NCBI GenBank assembly: GCA_041741375.1
Contig: JBGSKF010000241.1
Location: 1-64,000 of the forward strand
Source: OFTM291 sp041741375
Lineage (GTDB): Bacteria; Gemmatimonadota; Gemmatimonadetes; Gemmatimonadales; GWC2-71-9
Reading direction: 5' to 3'
DNA: 64,000 bases
Part shown: positions 48,218-57,504 of the stretch, piece after piece
Layout: every line of letters begins with the position of its first letter
Position numbering within the stretch: the stretch's first letter is position 1
The notes under the pieces: generated by a model
The model's input: only the letters and a program-made list of their open reading frames with translations
Databases searched by the model: none
What the model was told of the DNA's origin: nothing
Made by a program: the position numbers and the translations under genes

Positions 48218-49798
48218 ATGACAACCGAACTGGTCACCCTGACGATCGACGGTGCCACGGTCTCCGTTCCCAAGGGAACGACGCTGATCGAGGCCGCCAA
48301 GCAGGCGGGGGTGCTCATCCCGCATTACTGCTACCATCCGTCGCTCCCCTCTCCGGCGGTGTGCCGGATGTGTCTCGTGGAGGTGGAGAAGGCACCCAAG
48401 CTTCTGCCCGCCTGTGTCACGACCGTGGCGGATGGTCAGGTGGTTCAGGTCCACAGTCCGGCCGCGGAAAAGGCGCGCGAGGGGGTGCTGGAGTTCCTGC
48501 TCATCAACCATCCCCTCGACTGCCCCATCTGTGACCAGGCGGGGGAGTGCGAGCTCCAGGACTATGTTTTCCAGGAGGGCCGCTCCGGCACCCGCTACGC
48601 CGACTACCCGAAACGGTTCAATCCGGTGGAGGAGTTCGGACCGGATGTCCTCTACGTCCCCAACCGCTGCATCCTCTGCACCCGGTGCGTGCGATTCATG
48701 GACGCCGTGGCGGAGACACCGGTGCTGAATGTGTCGGAGCGGGGGGACCGGGCCTACATCGGCATCGATCCCGCGCACGCCCTGGATCATCCCTGGGCGG
48801 GTAACGTGGTGGACCTCTGCCCGGTCGGATCCCTGATTTCGAAGGATTTCCTGCACAAGGCCCGGGCCTGGGATCTCGACAAGAGCCCGAGTGTCTGCCC
48901 CGGCTGCAGCCAGGGATGCAACATCATGATCGACACGCGCGACGATGTGGTGGTTCGGCTCCGCCCGCGACCCAACCTCGATGTCAACCGCCACTTCATC
49001 TGTGACCATGGCCGGCTCGACTACCGATGGATGAACCGGGGCGACCGGGTCGAGGCCCCCCTGATCCGCGAGGGGGGACGTCTGCGGGCCACCGATTGGG
49101 ACGATGCGCTCGATCGGCTCTCCGCCGCCGTCGGGGACGCGGGGCAGGGGGACGTGGTCCTCCTGGCCTCCGCACGCGCCTCCACCGAGTCGCTCGGGCT
49201 GCTCCACCGCCTGGCGGAAGCCGCGGGGGGAACGGTGAGGGCCGCGGTGCACATCCCGCAGGGCGAGGAGCACTCGCTTCCGGGCATACCCCATCTGGCC
49301 CTGCGGGCGGAGCGGGTTCCCAATGCTCTCGGGGCCCGCCTCGTCGGGTACACCGATGCCTGGAACGCCGCGCTCGACCGGGTGGCCTCTGCGGCCCTGG
49401 TGATGGTCCTGGATCTGAACCTGCCCGAGCTCCTCGACCGGCTCGCGGCGGCCACCGGGGTGGTGTGCGTGCTTGACACGATCGACCGGGAGTGGCCCGT
49501 CGCCGTGAGCCACGTCCTTCCCGTTTCGACCATGGCCGAGGAGCAGGGAACCTGGATCAATCGGGACGGCCGGGCCCAGGCGTACCACCCCGCCCGTCAT
49601 GCCCCGGGCATGGCGCGACCCGCCTGGTGGGTGGCCGCCGAGGCCTGGTCCCGGCTCGAACCGGGGCGACAAGCGGAGGCGGGGGTGGATGATGCCATGG
49701 CCAGTGTGGCCTCGGTCATCCCGGCGCTCGACGGACTCACGCCCTCGCGGCTGGGACTGACCGGGCGGATCGTCGCCGGCGCGGGAGTCCACGGATGA
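48218..49798 (+). CDS. nuoG: NADH-quinone oxidoreductase subunit G, short form
   Basis: A 526-aa subunit. Clusters: C38, C49, C52, C66 ([2Fe-2S] N1b); H98, C102, C105, C111 (N5 type); C151, C154, C157, C201 (N4 type); and C227, C230, C234, C262 (the optional N7 cluster). After about residue 290 a molybdopterin-oxidoreductase-like fold begins but is much shorter than in Escherichia (908 aa). It wires electrons through the peripheral arm. It follows nuoF by 4 nt and overlaps nuoH by ATGA. Confidence 0.94.
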   Translation: MTTELVTLTIDGATVSVPKGTTLIEAAKQAGVLIPHYCYHPSLPSPAVCRMCLVEVEKAPKLLPACVTTVADGQVVQVHSPAAEKAREGVLEFLLINHPLDCPICDQAGECELQDYVFQEGRSGTRYADYPKRFNPVEEFGPDVLYVPNRCILCTRCVRFMDAVAETPVLNVSERGDRAYIGIDPAHALDHPWAGNVVDLCPVGSLISKDFLHKARAWDLDKSPSVCPGCSQGCNIMIDTRDDVVVRLRPRPNLDVNRHFICDHGRLDYRWMNRGDRVEAPLIREGGRLRATDWDDALDRLSAAVGDAGQGDVVLLASARASTESLGLLHRLAEAAGGTVRAAVHIPQGEEHSLPGIPHLALRAERVPNALGARLVGYTDAWNAALDRVASAALVMVLDLNLPELLDRLAAATGVVCVLDTIDREWPVAVSHVLPVSTMAEEQGTWINRDGRAQAYHPARHAPGMARPAWWVAAEAWSRLEPGRQAEAGVDDAMASVASVIPALDGLTPSRLGLTGRIVAGAGVHG

Positions 49799-51042
49799 CC
49801 CCGGAGCTCAAGGGGTTCCTGCTGCTGTCCACTCTCAAGATGCTCGCCGTGTTCACGGTCACCATGGTCGGGGTGGCCTTGCTCACGCTGATGGAGCGGA
49901 AGGTGTCCGCCTGGATGCAGAACCGGCGGGGCCCGAACCGGGTCGGGTGGGCCGGCCTCCTGCAACCCGCCGCCGACGGCGTGAAGAACATCCTGAAGGA
50001 GGAGACCCTCCCGGGACAGGCCAACCCGATCATCTTCATGCTGGCTCCCGCTCTCGCCTTCATCCCGGCAATGCTCCTCGGGGCGGTCATTCCCTGGGGG
50101 GCTCCCGTCCAGGTCGACTTCGACTTCATGCTTCCCCTGGTGGGACGCTTCGTGCACCAGGGCCTGATGCCCCTGGCAGTGGTGGACCTGCCGATCGGAT
50201 TTCTCTTCGTCCTGGCCATCAGTTCCCTCGGGGTGTACGGGATCGCCTTGGCCGGCTGGTCCTCGAACAGCAAGTACAGCCTGCTGGGCGGTCTGCGGTC
50301 GAGTGCCCAGATGGTGAGTTACGAGGTCGCGATGGGGATGAGCCTGATCCCGGTGCTCCTCCTGTCGGGGAACGTGTCCTTCGGTGCCATCATTGCGGAG
50401 CAGCAGCAAGGACTCTGGTTCGTGCTGCCACTCTTCCTCTCGTTTTTCCTCTTTCTGATCTCCGGATTTGCGGAAACAAACCGGCTCCCCTTCGACATGC
50501 CCGAGGCGGAGTCCGAACTGGTCGCGGGATATCATACCGAATACAGCGCGATGAAGTTCTCGATGTTCTTCATCGCGGAGTATGCCAACATCGTGACCAT
50601 CGCGGCGATGGTCGTCACCCTCTTCTTCGGCGGATGGGACATCCCGTTCACGCGCTGGGACGAAGGGGGAGGGATAGTGCCGGCGGTGGCCACGGCCGGG
50701 GTCATGTTCCTCAAGGTGCTGTTCTGGATCTTCTTCGTCATGTGGATCCGCTGGACCCTACCCCGGTTCCGATACGACCAGTTGATGGCCATCGGGTGGA
50801 AGTTCATGCTCCCCCTGGCTCTCGCGTACATCATGGTGACCGGGTTTGCCATCGTCGGCATCGACCAGGGCCTTGGGGTGACCAGTCCGCGCCTCAAGAT
50901 GTTCCTTCTGTTCGGGCTGAATCTGGTCCTGGGGTATCTCGTGTTCTTCATTCTTGACCGCGGGGTCATCATCTCGGGGGTGGGCCCGCGGCGGTCTGTT
51001 CTTCCGATGGCGGAGCCTGGCCGCTCCGAGGGAGTGTCCTGA
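49795..51042 (+). CDS. nuoH: NADH-quinone oxidoreductase subunit H
   Basis: A 415-aa membrane subunit with about eight helices: LMERKVSAWMQNRRGPNRVGW and AETNRLPFDMPEAESELVAGYHTEYSAMKF are the family's signature loops. It forms part of the quinone chamber and couples electron transfer to the proton pumps. The C-terminus extends about 40 residues beyond the core. Confidence 0.96.
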   Translation: MTPELKGFLLLSTLKMLAVFTVTMVGVALLTLMERKVSAWMQNRRGPNRVGWAGLLQPAADGVKNILKEETLPGQANPIIFMLAPALAFIPAMLLGAVIPWGAPVQVDFDFMLPLVGRFVHQGLMPLAVVDLPIGFLFVLAISSLGVYGIALAGWSSNSKYSLLGGLRSSAQMVSYEVAMGMSLIPVLLLSGNVSFGAIIAEQQQGLWFVLPLFLSFFLFLISGFAETNRLPFDMPEAESELVAGYHTEYSAMKFSMFFIAEYANIVTIAAMVVTLFFGGWDIPFTRWDEGGGIVPAVATAGVMFLKVLFWIFFVMWIRWTLPRFRYDQLMAIGWKFMLPLALAYIMVTGFAIVGIDQGLGVTSPRLKMFLLFGLNLVLGYLVFFILDRGVIISGVGPRRSVLPMAEPGRSEGVS

Positions 51043-51548
51043 TGGCGATCGGCGTCAAGGTTCTCACCCGACCGGGACGGGAAACCAGCTACATCCGGGC
51101 CGCGTTGACGGGAATGGCCCTCACATTCCGCCACATGTTCGAGCCCAAGGTCACGATGCAGTACCCGGAGCAGAAGAGCACCGACGAGTGGAGCCTTTCG
51201 CCGCGGTGGCGGGGCACCCACCGGATGATGGCCGACGAGCAGGGACGCTCGAAGTGCGTGGCCTGCGGGCTCTGTCCCCAGATCTGTCCCGCCAACTGCA
51301 TCAAGTTGGTCCCGGGGGAAGACGAGGCCGGGAATCGCTACCCCCTGATCTATGAGATCGACGAGTTCCGGTGCGTGTTCTGCGGGTACTGCCAGGAGGT
51401 GTGCCCCGAGGAGGCCATCCACGTGGGGGTGCACTTTGAGAACGCCGAATACCAGCGGGAGCGGTTCGTGTATGACCTGGAAAGGTTGACCGCCCAGACC
51501 CACGCTGTCTCCACCCTGTGGGACCCTGCGGACCCCCGGGGCGAATGA
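51042..51548 (+). CDS. nuoI: NADH-quinone oxidoreductase subunit I
   Basis: A 168-aa 8Fe ferredoxin-type subunit with two [4Fe-4S] motifs, CVACGLCPQICPANC and CVFCGYCQEVCPEEA (clusters N6a and N6b). It carries electrons toward N2. It starts on the last base of the nuoH stop (TGATG) and overlaps nuoJ by ATGA. Confidence 0.96.
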   Translation: MAIGVKVLTRPGRETSYIRAALTGMALTFRHMFEPKVTMQYPEQKSTDEWSLSPRWRGTHRMMADEQGRSKCVACGLCPQICPANCIKLVPGEDEAGNRYPLIYEIDEFRCVFCGYCQEVCPEEAIHVGVHFENAEYQRERFVYDLERLTAQTHAVSTLWDPADPRGE

Positions 51549-52105
51549 TGACCGAACTCGTCTCCTACATCCTCGCGGCGGCCGCGCTGGTGTCCGCCCT
51601 GCTGACGATCGTGCAACGGAACCCGGTGGCGGCGGCCATGTGGCTCGTCTCCACGATGTTCGCTCTGGCGGCCATCTACGTGCTGCTGGGCGCGCAGTTC
51701 ATCGCCGCGATCCAGGTGCTGGTCTATGCCGGCGCGGTGATGGTCCTCTTCCTGTTCGTCATCATGCTCCTCAATCTGGGCCGCGACCAGGGTGATTTCC
51801 GGACCGGCCCTATCTGGGTCATGGCGGCAGGCCTCGCGCTGGCCCTGGCGGTGGAGTTGATGGTGCTGGGCCGGTACACCCCCGACCGGCTCGTGGTGGA
51901 CGTGACCAGCCGACCCGCAGCCGGGGGGGCGGCCAGCGTCCTCGCGATGGGGGATTCTCTCCGCCTGTTGACGGAGACCCGGGGCGCGGTGGGTGTCGTG
52001 GCCGAGCCTCTCTTCCGAAACTACCTGGTGCCGTTCGAGATCACGTCCATCCTCCTGCTCACCGCCGCGGTCGGGGCGGTTGTCCTCGCAAAGCGGAAAC
52101 TCTGA
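51545..52105 (+). CDS. nuoJ: NADH-quinone oxidoreductase subunit J
   Basis: A 186-aa membrane protein with five helices; AIQVLVYAGAVMVLFLFVIMLLNL is the conserved helix-3 region. It starts at one of two adjacent ATG codons (51545 or 51548), the first overlapping the nuoI stop. It links the pumps to the quinone module. Confidence 0.95.
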   Translation: MMTELVSYILAAAALVSALLTIVQRNPVAAAMWLVSTMFALAAIYVLLGAQFIAAIQVLVYAGAVMVLFLFVIMLLNLGRDQGDFRTGPIWVMAAGLALALAVELMVLGRYTPDRLVVDVTSRPAAGGAASVLAMGDSLRLLTETRGAVGVVAEPLFRNYLVPFEITSILLLTAAVGAVVLAKRKL

Positions 52106-52401
52106 TGCTCCTTGGCCCTGCCCTGACCCTCTCGGCTCTGCTGTTCTGCATCGGCACGGTGGGTGTTCTCGTCCGCCGAAACGCCATCGTGGTCTTCATG
52201 TGTGTCGAGCTCATGCTGAACGCGGTCAACCTCACGTTCGTGGCTTTGGCGCAATACCATGGCCTGGGCGGGCAGGTGATGGTGTTCTTCGTGATGACGG
52301 TCGCCGCCGCCGAGGCCGCTGTCGGTCTGGCCATCATCCTGGCCATGTTCCGTCACGGGGCCAGCATTGACCTCCGGTCCACCACCCTCCTGCACGGATG
52401 A
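52105..52401 (+). CDS. nuoK: NADH-quinone oxidoreductase subunit K
   Basis: A 98-aa subunit with three helices. The membrane Glu residues needed for proton transfer are visible in CVELMLNAVNL and AAAEAAVGLAI. It starts by TGATG overlap with nuoJ and overlaps nuoL by ATGA. Confidence 0.96.
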   Translation: MLLGPALTLSALLFCIGTVGVLVRRNAIVVFMCVELMLNAVNLTFVALAQYHGLGGQVMVFFVMTVAAAEAAVGLAIILAMFRHGASIDLRSTTLLHG

Positions 52402-54443
52402 GCATGTCCTCGTTCCTTTTCCCGGCGCTGGCCCTGACCCAGGAGGCGGCGGGCACACCCCTCCCCGTCGCCGTCCAGCTGGTCTGGCTCACGATTGCCC
52501 TGCCACTGGTCGGATTCCTGGCCAATGGCATCCTGGCTCTCCGACGGCCCACGGCCACCGGGCTGGTGTCCCTGATCGGGCCGGGCGTTCTCCTCGCCGC
52601 CTTCGGCGTGGCGGTCGCGGCCTTCCTGGGATACAGCGGGTCCGGAGCGCATGAGCCCGCGCTGATCCCCCTCTGGTCCTGGATCGCGGCCGGACGCCTC
52701 TCCCTCGATCTCACGCTCCAGGTCGATCAGCTCTCCCTCGTGATGCTGCTCGTGGTCACCGGAGTCGGGAGCCTGATTCACCTGTTCAGTGTCGGCTACA
52801 TGAGGACCGACCCGGGATACGCGCGCTACTTCGCCTACCTGAACCTGTTCGTCGTCTTCATGCTGGTCCTGGTGCTCGGATCCAGCCTCCCGGTTCTCTT
52901 CATCGGATGGGAGGGGGTCGGACTCTGCAGCTACCTCCTCATCGGCTTCTGGTATACCGAGAAGGCCAACGCCGACGCGGGCAAGAAGGCCTTCATCGTG
53001 AACCGGATCGGCGATTTCGGCGCCTTGATCGCGATGTTCATGCTGTGGCACACCGTGGGGAGCCTCAGTTTCACCGAGATCACAGCCCGCGCCCCGGAAC
53101 TCTTCCCGGTGGGGGGAGCGGTCATCACGGCCATCACCCTGTTCCTGTTCCTCGGCTGCGCCGGAAAATCCGCCCAGATCCCCCTCTACGTGTGGCTGCC
53201 CGACGCCATGGCGGGCCCCACGCCGGTGTCCGCCCTCATCCACGCCGCCACGATGGTGACGGCCGGAGTCTATCTGGTGGCGCGCACCAGCGTGCTCTTT
53301 GCCCTGGCGCCGACCACCGGGATGGTGGTCGCGGGAGTCGGGGCGCTGACCGCGCTCTTCGCCGCCACCATCGGGCTGAGGCAGTATGACATCAAGAAGG
53401 TCCTGGCCTACTCGACAGTGTCCCAGCTGGGTTACATGTTCCTCGCCGTGGGGACCGGGGCCTGGGCCGCGGGCATCTTCCACCTCGTCACCCACGCCTT
53501 CTTCAAGGCACTCCTCTTTCTGGGGGCCGGCAGCGTGATCCACGCGATGCACCATGCCTACCATGCCACCCACTCCCACGAAGACGCCCAGGACATGCGC
53601 AACATGGGGGGGCTGCGCTCGGCGCTTCCCTGGACCTGGATTCTGATGTGGCTCGCGACCCTCGCCATTGCCGGAGTTCCCGGGTTCTCCGGATTCTTCT
53701 CGAAGGACGAGATCCTGGCGTTCGCGTTTTCCCGGGGAGCAGACGAGCCGATCTGGTACCTTTTCTGGGCCATGGGAGCGCTCGCGGCACTGCTCACGGC
53801 ATTCTACATGGCTCGCCTGATGATCATGACCTTCCATGGGTCCAATCGCACCGGAACGGCGGAGCGGCCCCACCTGCATGAGGCGCCCTGGATCATGACC
53901 GGCCCCCTTGCCGTGCTGGGCGTGCTGGCGGTGATCGGGGGAGTGCTCAACCTGCCCGCCTTCATGCCCGCGGGGCCGCATCATCTGCTCGACGACTGGC
54001 TCGAGCCGGTCCTGGCTCCCGCGCTCGCCATCCTTCCCGTGGAGCTGCCCCATGGTGCCACGGAGACGGCGCTCATTCTCGGGGCGATCGCCATCGCGGT
54101 GATCGGCCTGGCCTGGGGAATCCGGGCCACGCTCCGGGCCGACACCGTTCCTGCCCGCGAGGCTGAACCGGACGTGGGCTGGGCCCGGCTCCTGTACGAG
54201 AAGTATCGGGTGGACGAGTTGTACCACGAGTTCATCGTCGGCCCCCTGGTCACCCTGTCCCGGGTGGTGCTCTGGAAGGGAATGGACCAGGGAGTAATCG
54301 ACGGAGGGCTGGCCAACGGCTCGGCCCGGTTGATGCGCGGCCTGGGACGGGTGGGAAGCCGCCTGCAGTCCGGGCAGGTCGGAGTGTACGTCATCTTCTT
54401 CCTGGCTGGCGTGGTGTGGGTCCTCTACGCCGTGGGGCGCTAG
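52398..54443 (+). CDS. nuoL: NADH-quinone oxidoreductase subunit L
   Basis: A 681-aa antiporter-like proton pump with about 16 helices. FIGWEGVGLCSYLLIGFWY holds the key Glu; CAGKSAQIPLYVWLPDAMAGPTPVSALIHAATMVTAG is the family core with the pump Lys and His; the last 100 residues include the long lateral helix region. It is the distal pump of complex I. Confidence 0.96.
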   Translation: MSMSSFLFPALALTQEAAGTPLPVAVQLVWLTIALPLVGFLANGILALRRPTATGLVSLIGPGVLLAAFGVAVAAFLGYSGSGAHEPALIPLWSWIAAGRLSLDLTLQVDQLSLVMLLVVTGVGSLIHLFSVGYMRTDPGYARYFAYLNLFVVFMLVLVLGSSLPVLFIGWEGVGLCSYLLIGFWYTEKANADAGKKAFIVNRIGDFGALIAMFMLWHTVGSLSFTEITARAPELFPVGGAVITAITLFLFLGCAGKSAQIPLYVWLPDAMAGPTPVSALIHAATMVTAGVYLVARTSVLFALAPTTGMVVAGVGALTALFAATIGLRQYDIKKVLAYSTVSQLGYMFLAVGTGAWAAGIFHLVTHAFFKALLFLGAGSVIHAMHHAYHATHSHEDAQDMRNMGGLRSALPWTWILMWLATLAIAGVPGFSGFFSKDEILAFAFSRGADEPIWYLFWAMGALAALLTAFYMARLMIMTFHGSNRTGTAERPHLHEAPWIMTGPLAVLGVLAVIGGVLNLPAFMPAGPHHLLDDWLEPVLAPALAILPVELPHGATETALILGAIAIAVIGLAWGIRATLRADTVPAREAEPDVGWARLLYEKYRVDELYHEFIVGPLVTLSRVVLWKGMDQGVIDGGLANGSARLMRGLGRVGSRLQSGQVGVYVIFFLAGVVWVLYAVGR

Positions 54444-54447
54444 AACC

Positions 54448-56001
54448 ATGGCTGCCTTCCTCGACTCCGTTCTCTACGGGCAGTGGATCCTCCACGCCCT
54501 CATTCTGGTGCCGCTCCTCGGGGTCCTTCCGGTGGCGCTGGCTCCCGCCCGCCATGCCCGGTCCCTCACCCTCGGCATCACCGCCCTGGAGTTCGTGCTC
54601 TCCCTCGGTCTCTGGTGGGTCGATCTCTCCGCCGGGACCATGGCCCTGGTGACCACGACTCCCTGGTTGCCCGCCTGGGGGATCCACTACACCCTCGGAA
54701 TCGATGGCATCAGTCTCTTCATGGTTCTGCTCTCGACCGGACTGACCCTGCTGGCGGTGCTGGGGAGCTGGACCTACATCACCACGAAGGAACGCGGCTA
54801 TTACGGCTTCCTGCTGACCCTGCTGGCGGGGATGCTCGGCGTCTTCCTGGCGCTCGACCTCTTCGTGTTCTACGTGTTCTGGGAGCTCATGCTCATTCCG
54901 ATGTACTTCCTCATCGGGATCTGGGGCGGCCACAACCGTCTGTACGCCGCGATCAAGTTCTTCGTGTTCACGATGGCCGGGTCGCTGCTGATGCTGGTGG
55001 CCATCCTCGCCATGGTCTGGCGGATCGGCGAGGCCACGGGAACCCTGTCGTTCGACTATCAGCATCTCCTGGCCAACGCCGGTCATCTCGGTTCCCTCGC
55101 GCCGTGGCTCTTCACCGCCTTCGCCCTGGCCTTTGCCATCAAGGTGCCGGTCTTCCCGTTCCATACCTGGCTGCCCGACGCCCACGTCGAGGCGCCGACG
55201 GCCGGAAGCGTCATCCTCGCGGGCGTGCTGCTCAAGATGGGCGCCTACGGGTTTCTCCGGTTCGCCATTCCCTTCTTCCCTGAGGTGGCCCTCGGCTCGT
55301 TCGTTTCGGGCCTGGTGGCGGTGCTGGCCGTAATCGGGATCATCTACGGCGCCCTGGTCGCCATGGTCCAGCCCGACATCAAGAAGCTGGTGGCCTACTC
55401 CTCGGTCAGCCACCTCGGGTTCGTCATGCTGGGCATCTGGGCTGGAACGGTGCAGAGCGTGCAAGGGGCGATGATGGTGATGATCGGGCATGGTTTCTCC
55501 ACCGGGGCGCTCTTCTTTCTCATCGGCATGCTGTATGAGCGCCGCCACACCCGGGAGATCTCCGCCTTTGGTGGTTTGGCCCGGGTGATGCCGGTCTTCA
55601 GCCTCATCTTCACGGTGGTGGCCCTCGCCTCGGTGGGCCTTCCGGGACTGAACGGGTTCGTCGGGGAATTCCTGGTGCTCCTCGGGAGCTACGGCACGTT
55701 CCCTCTGGCCACGGTTCTCGCCACAACCGGTGTCATCTTCGCGGCAGCCTATCTCTTGTGGGCTCTCCAGCGCATCATTTTCGAACGTCTCAACCCCGAC
55801 ACCAATGCCGGTCTCCCCGACCTCACCTCCCGTGAGCTGCTCGTGCTGATGCCCCTCCTGGCGGGCATCCTCTGGATGGGTCTCTACCCGAACCCCGTCC
55901 TTCGGCGGATCGAGCCCGCCACCCGGCACTATCTGGAGACGGTAGGAATCCCCGCTCCGCCCCCCGGTCCCGGCCCCGTCGTCGCGGGAGGTGCACCATG
56001 A
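54448..56001 (+). CDS. nuoM: NADH-quinone oxidoreductase subunit M
   Basis: A 517-aa antiporter-like pump with about 14 helices: FYVFWELMLIPMYFLIGIWG with its Glu, and FPFHTWLPDAHVEAPTAGSVILAGVLLKMGAYG. It follows nuoL by 4 nt and overlaps nuoN by ATGA. The C-terminus has a Pro/Gly-rich tail. Confidence 0.96.
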   Translation: MAAFLDSVLYGQWILHALILVPLLGVLPVALAPARHARSLTLGITALEFVLSLGLWWVDLSAGTMALVTTTPWLPAWGIHYTLGIDGISLFMVLLSTGLTLLAVLGSWTYITTKERGYYGFLLTLLAGMLGVFLALDLFVFYVFWELMLIPMYFLIGIWGGHNRLYAAIKFFVFTMAGSLLMLVAILAMVWRIGEATGTLSFDYQHLLANAGHLGSLAPWLFTAFALAFAIKVPVFPFHTWLPDAHVEAPTAGSVILAGVLLKMGAYGFLRFAIPFFPEVALGSFVSGLVAVLAVIGIIYGALVAMVQPDIKKLVAYSSVSHLGFVMLGIWAGTVQSVQGAMMVMIGHGFSTGALFFLIGMLYERRHTREISAFGGLARVMPVFSLIFTVVALASVGLPGLNGFVGEFLVLLGSYGTFPLATVLATTGVIFAAAYLLWALQRIIFERLNPDTNAGLPDLTSRELLVLMPLLAGILWMGLYPNPVLRRIEPATRHYLETVGIPAPPPGPGPVVAGGAP

Positions 56002-57488
56002 TCCTCGACCTCGACACTGCCCTCGGCATCACGCTCGCGCTGCTCCCCGAGCTCGTCCTGACCCTGGCCGCCGTGGTGGCACTCCTCGCCACCGCCTGGC
56101 GGCACACGACCCCGGCCGATTCCCGCCTCATCGGATGGATCAGCCTCGCCGGTACCGGACTCGCCACCGTGGCCCTCGCTGTCCTCTGGGCATGGTCCCC
56201 GGACTCCCGCGGCTCCCTGGCCATGGTGGCGATGGACGGGTTCCGCTACGCCTCTCTCGGGATCATCCTCCTCGCCACGGCCGGCTCCATTCTCTTCAGC
56301 CTGGCCTACATGGAACGCGAGGAGATGAACGCTCCCGAGTACTACGTCCTGATCCTCCTGGCCGCCACGGGCATGCTGTTCCTGGCGGGAGCCACCGATC
56401 TCATCGTGCTCTTTCTCGGGCTCGAGGTCATGTCCGTGGCCATGTACGTGTTGGCGGGGTACGATCGCCGAAGCCGATTCTCGAGTGAGGCCGCCCTCAA
56501 ATACTTCCTGATCGGGGCCTTTGCCTCCGCGTTCCTGCTGTACGGCATCGCGCTGCTCTATGGGGCCACTGGCCACACCGACTTCCGCAGCATCGGGCTC
56601 ATTCTCCAACCGCCGGTCTCCACGATGGGTGCGCTGGGCATCGGCCTCCTTCTCGTGGCGCTCGCCTTCAAGGTCTCGGCGGTCCCTTTCCACATGTGGG
56701 CTCCCGACGTCTATGACGGAGCCCCCACTCCCGTGACCGGCTTCATGGCCACGGGCGTCAAGGCGGCCGGGTTCGTGGCGCTCACCCGGGTCCTGATCGA
56801 AGCCCTCCCGGGGGCCACCTCGGTCTGGATGCCGGTTGTGGGCGTGCTGGCCGGCGCCTCGATGATCGTGGGAAATCTGGTGGCGCTCTCGCAGCGCTCG
56901 CTGAAGAGGATGCTGGCCTGGTCCTCCGTGGCCCACGCCGGGTATCTGCTCCTGGCGGTGGCGACCGGCACACGCCTCGGGATCACCGCCATGCTGGTGT
57001 ATCTCCTGGCCTACGTGCTCACGACCCTGGCCACCTTCGGGGTACTTGCCGTGCTCGGACGGGGCGGGGAAAGAGATGTGACTCTCGACTCCCTCGCGGG
57101 GCTGGGCCGGACTCGTCCCGGTCTCTCGCTGGCCCTCACCATTGCGATGCTCTCCCTTCTCGGTTTCCCGGGAACATTCGGCTTCATCGGAAAGTGGACA
57201 ATCCTGACCGCCGCCGTGAGCGAGCACCACCTCGTCCTGTCGGTGCTCCTGGTCGTGACGAGTCTGGTGTCCGCGGGCTTCTATCTCCCGGTCATCATGG
57301 CGATGTACATGCGCCCGGCCGCGGATGACGAGGCCCACGCCCATGTCTGGATGAGTTCCCCCGCGGCCGCCACCGTGGCGTTTGCGGTGGCCCTGGTTGT
57401 CGTCTTCGGGTTCTGGCCTCTGCCTGCGCTCGACACGGCGTTGGAGGGTGCCCGGGCTCTGGTCGAAGCCACGCTCCACGCCCCATGA
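55998..57488 (+). CDS. nuoN: NADH-quinone oxidoreductase subunit N
   Basis: A 496-aa antiporter-like pump: FLGLEVMSVAMYVLAGYDRRSRFSSEAALKYFLIGAFASAF and FKVSAVPFHMWAPDVYDGAPTPVTGFMATGVKAAGF are diagnostic. It completes the 14-subunit set in the standard order A to N. A phosphohexomutase gene follows after 16 nt. Confidence 0.96.
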   Translation: MILDLDTALGITLALLPELVLTLAAVVALLATAWRHTTPADSRLIGWISLAGTGLATVALAVLWAWSPDSRGSLAMVAMDGFRYASLGIILLATAGSILFSLAYMEREEMNAPEYYVLILLAATGMLFLAGATDLIVLFLGLEVMSVAMYVLAGYDRRSRFSSEAALKYFLIGAFASAFLLYGIALLYGATGHTDFRSIGLILQPPVSTMGALGIGLLLVALAFKVSAVPFHMWAPDVYDGAPTPVTGFMATGVKAAGFVALTRVLIEALPGATSVWMPVVGVLAGASMIVGNLVALSQRSLKRMLAWSSVAHAGYLLLAVATGTRLGITAMLVYLLAYVLTTLATFGVLAVLGRGGERDVTLDSLAGLGRTRPGLSLALTIAMLSLLGFPGTFGFIGKWTILTAAVSEHHLVLSVLLVVTSLVSAGFYLPVIMAMYMRPAADDEAHAHVWMSSPAAATVAFAVALVVVFGFWPLPALDTALEGARALVEATLHAP

Positions 57489-57504
57489 GCAGACGGAGGA
57501 TGTC

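Noticed and set aside
52353..54449. A 698-aa minus-strand frame opposite nuoL
   Set aside because: Shadow of nuoL; the product is hydrophilic and His/Gly-rich without any family resemblance.
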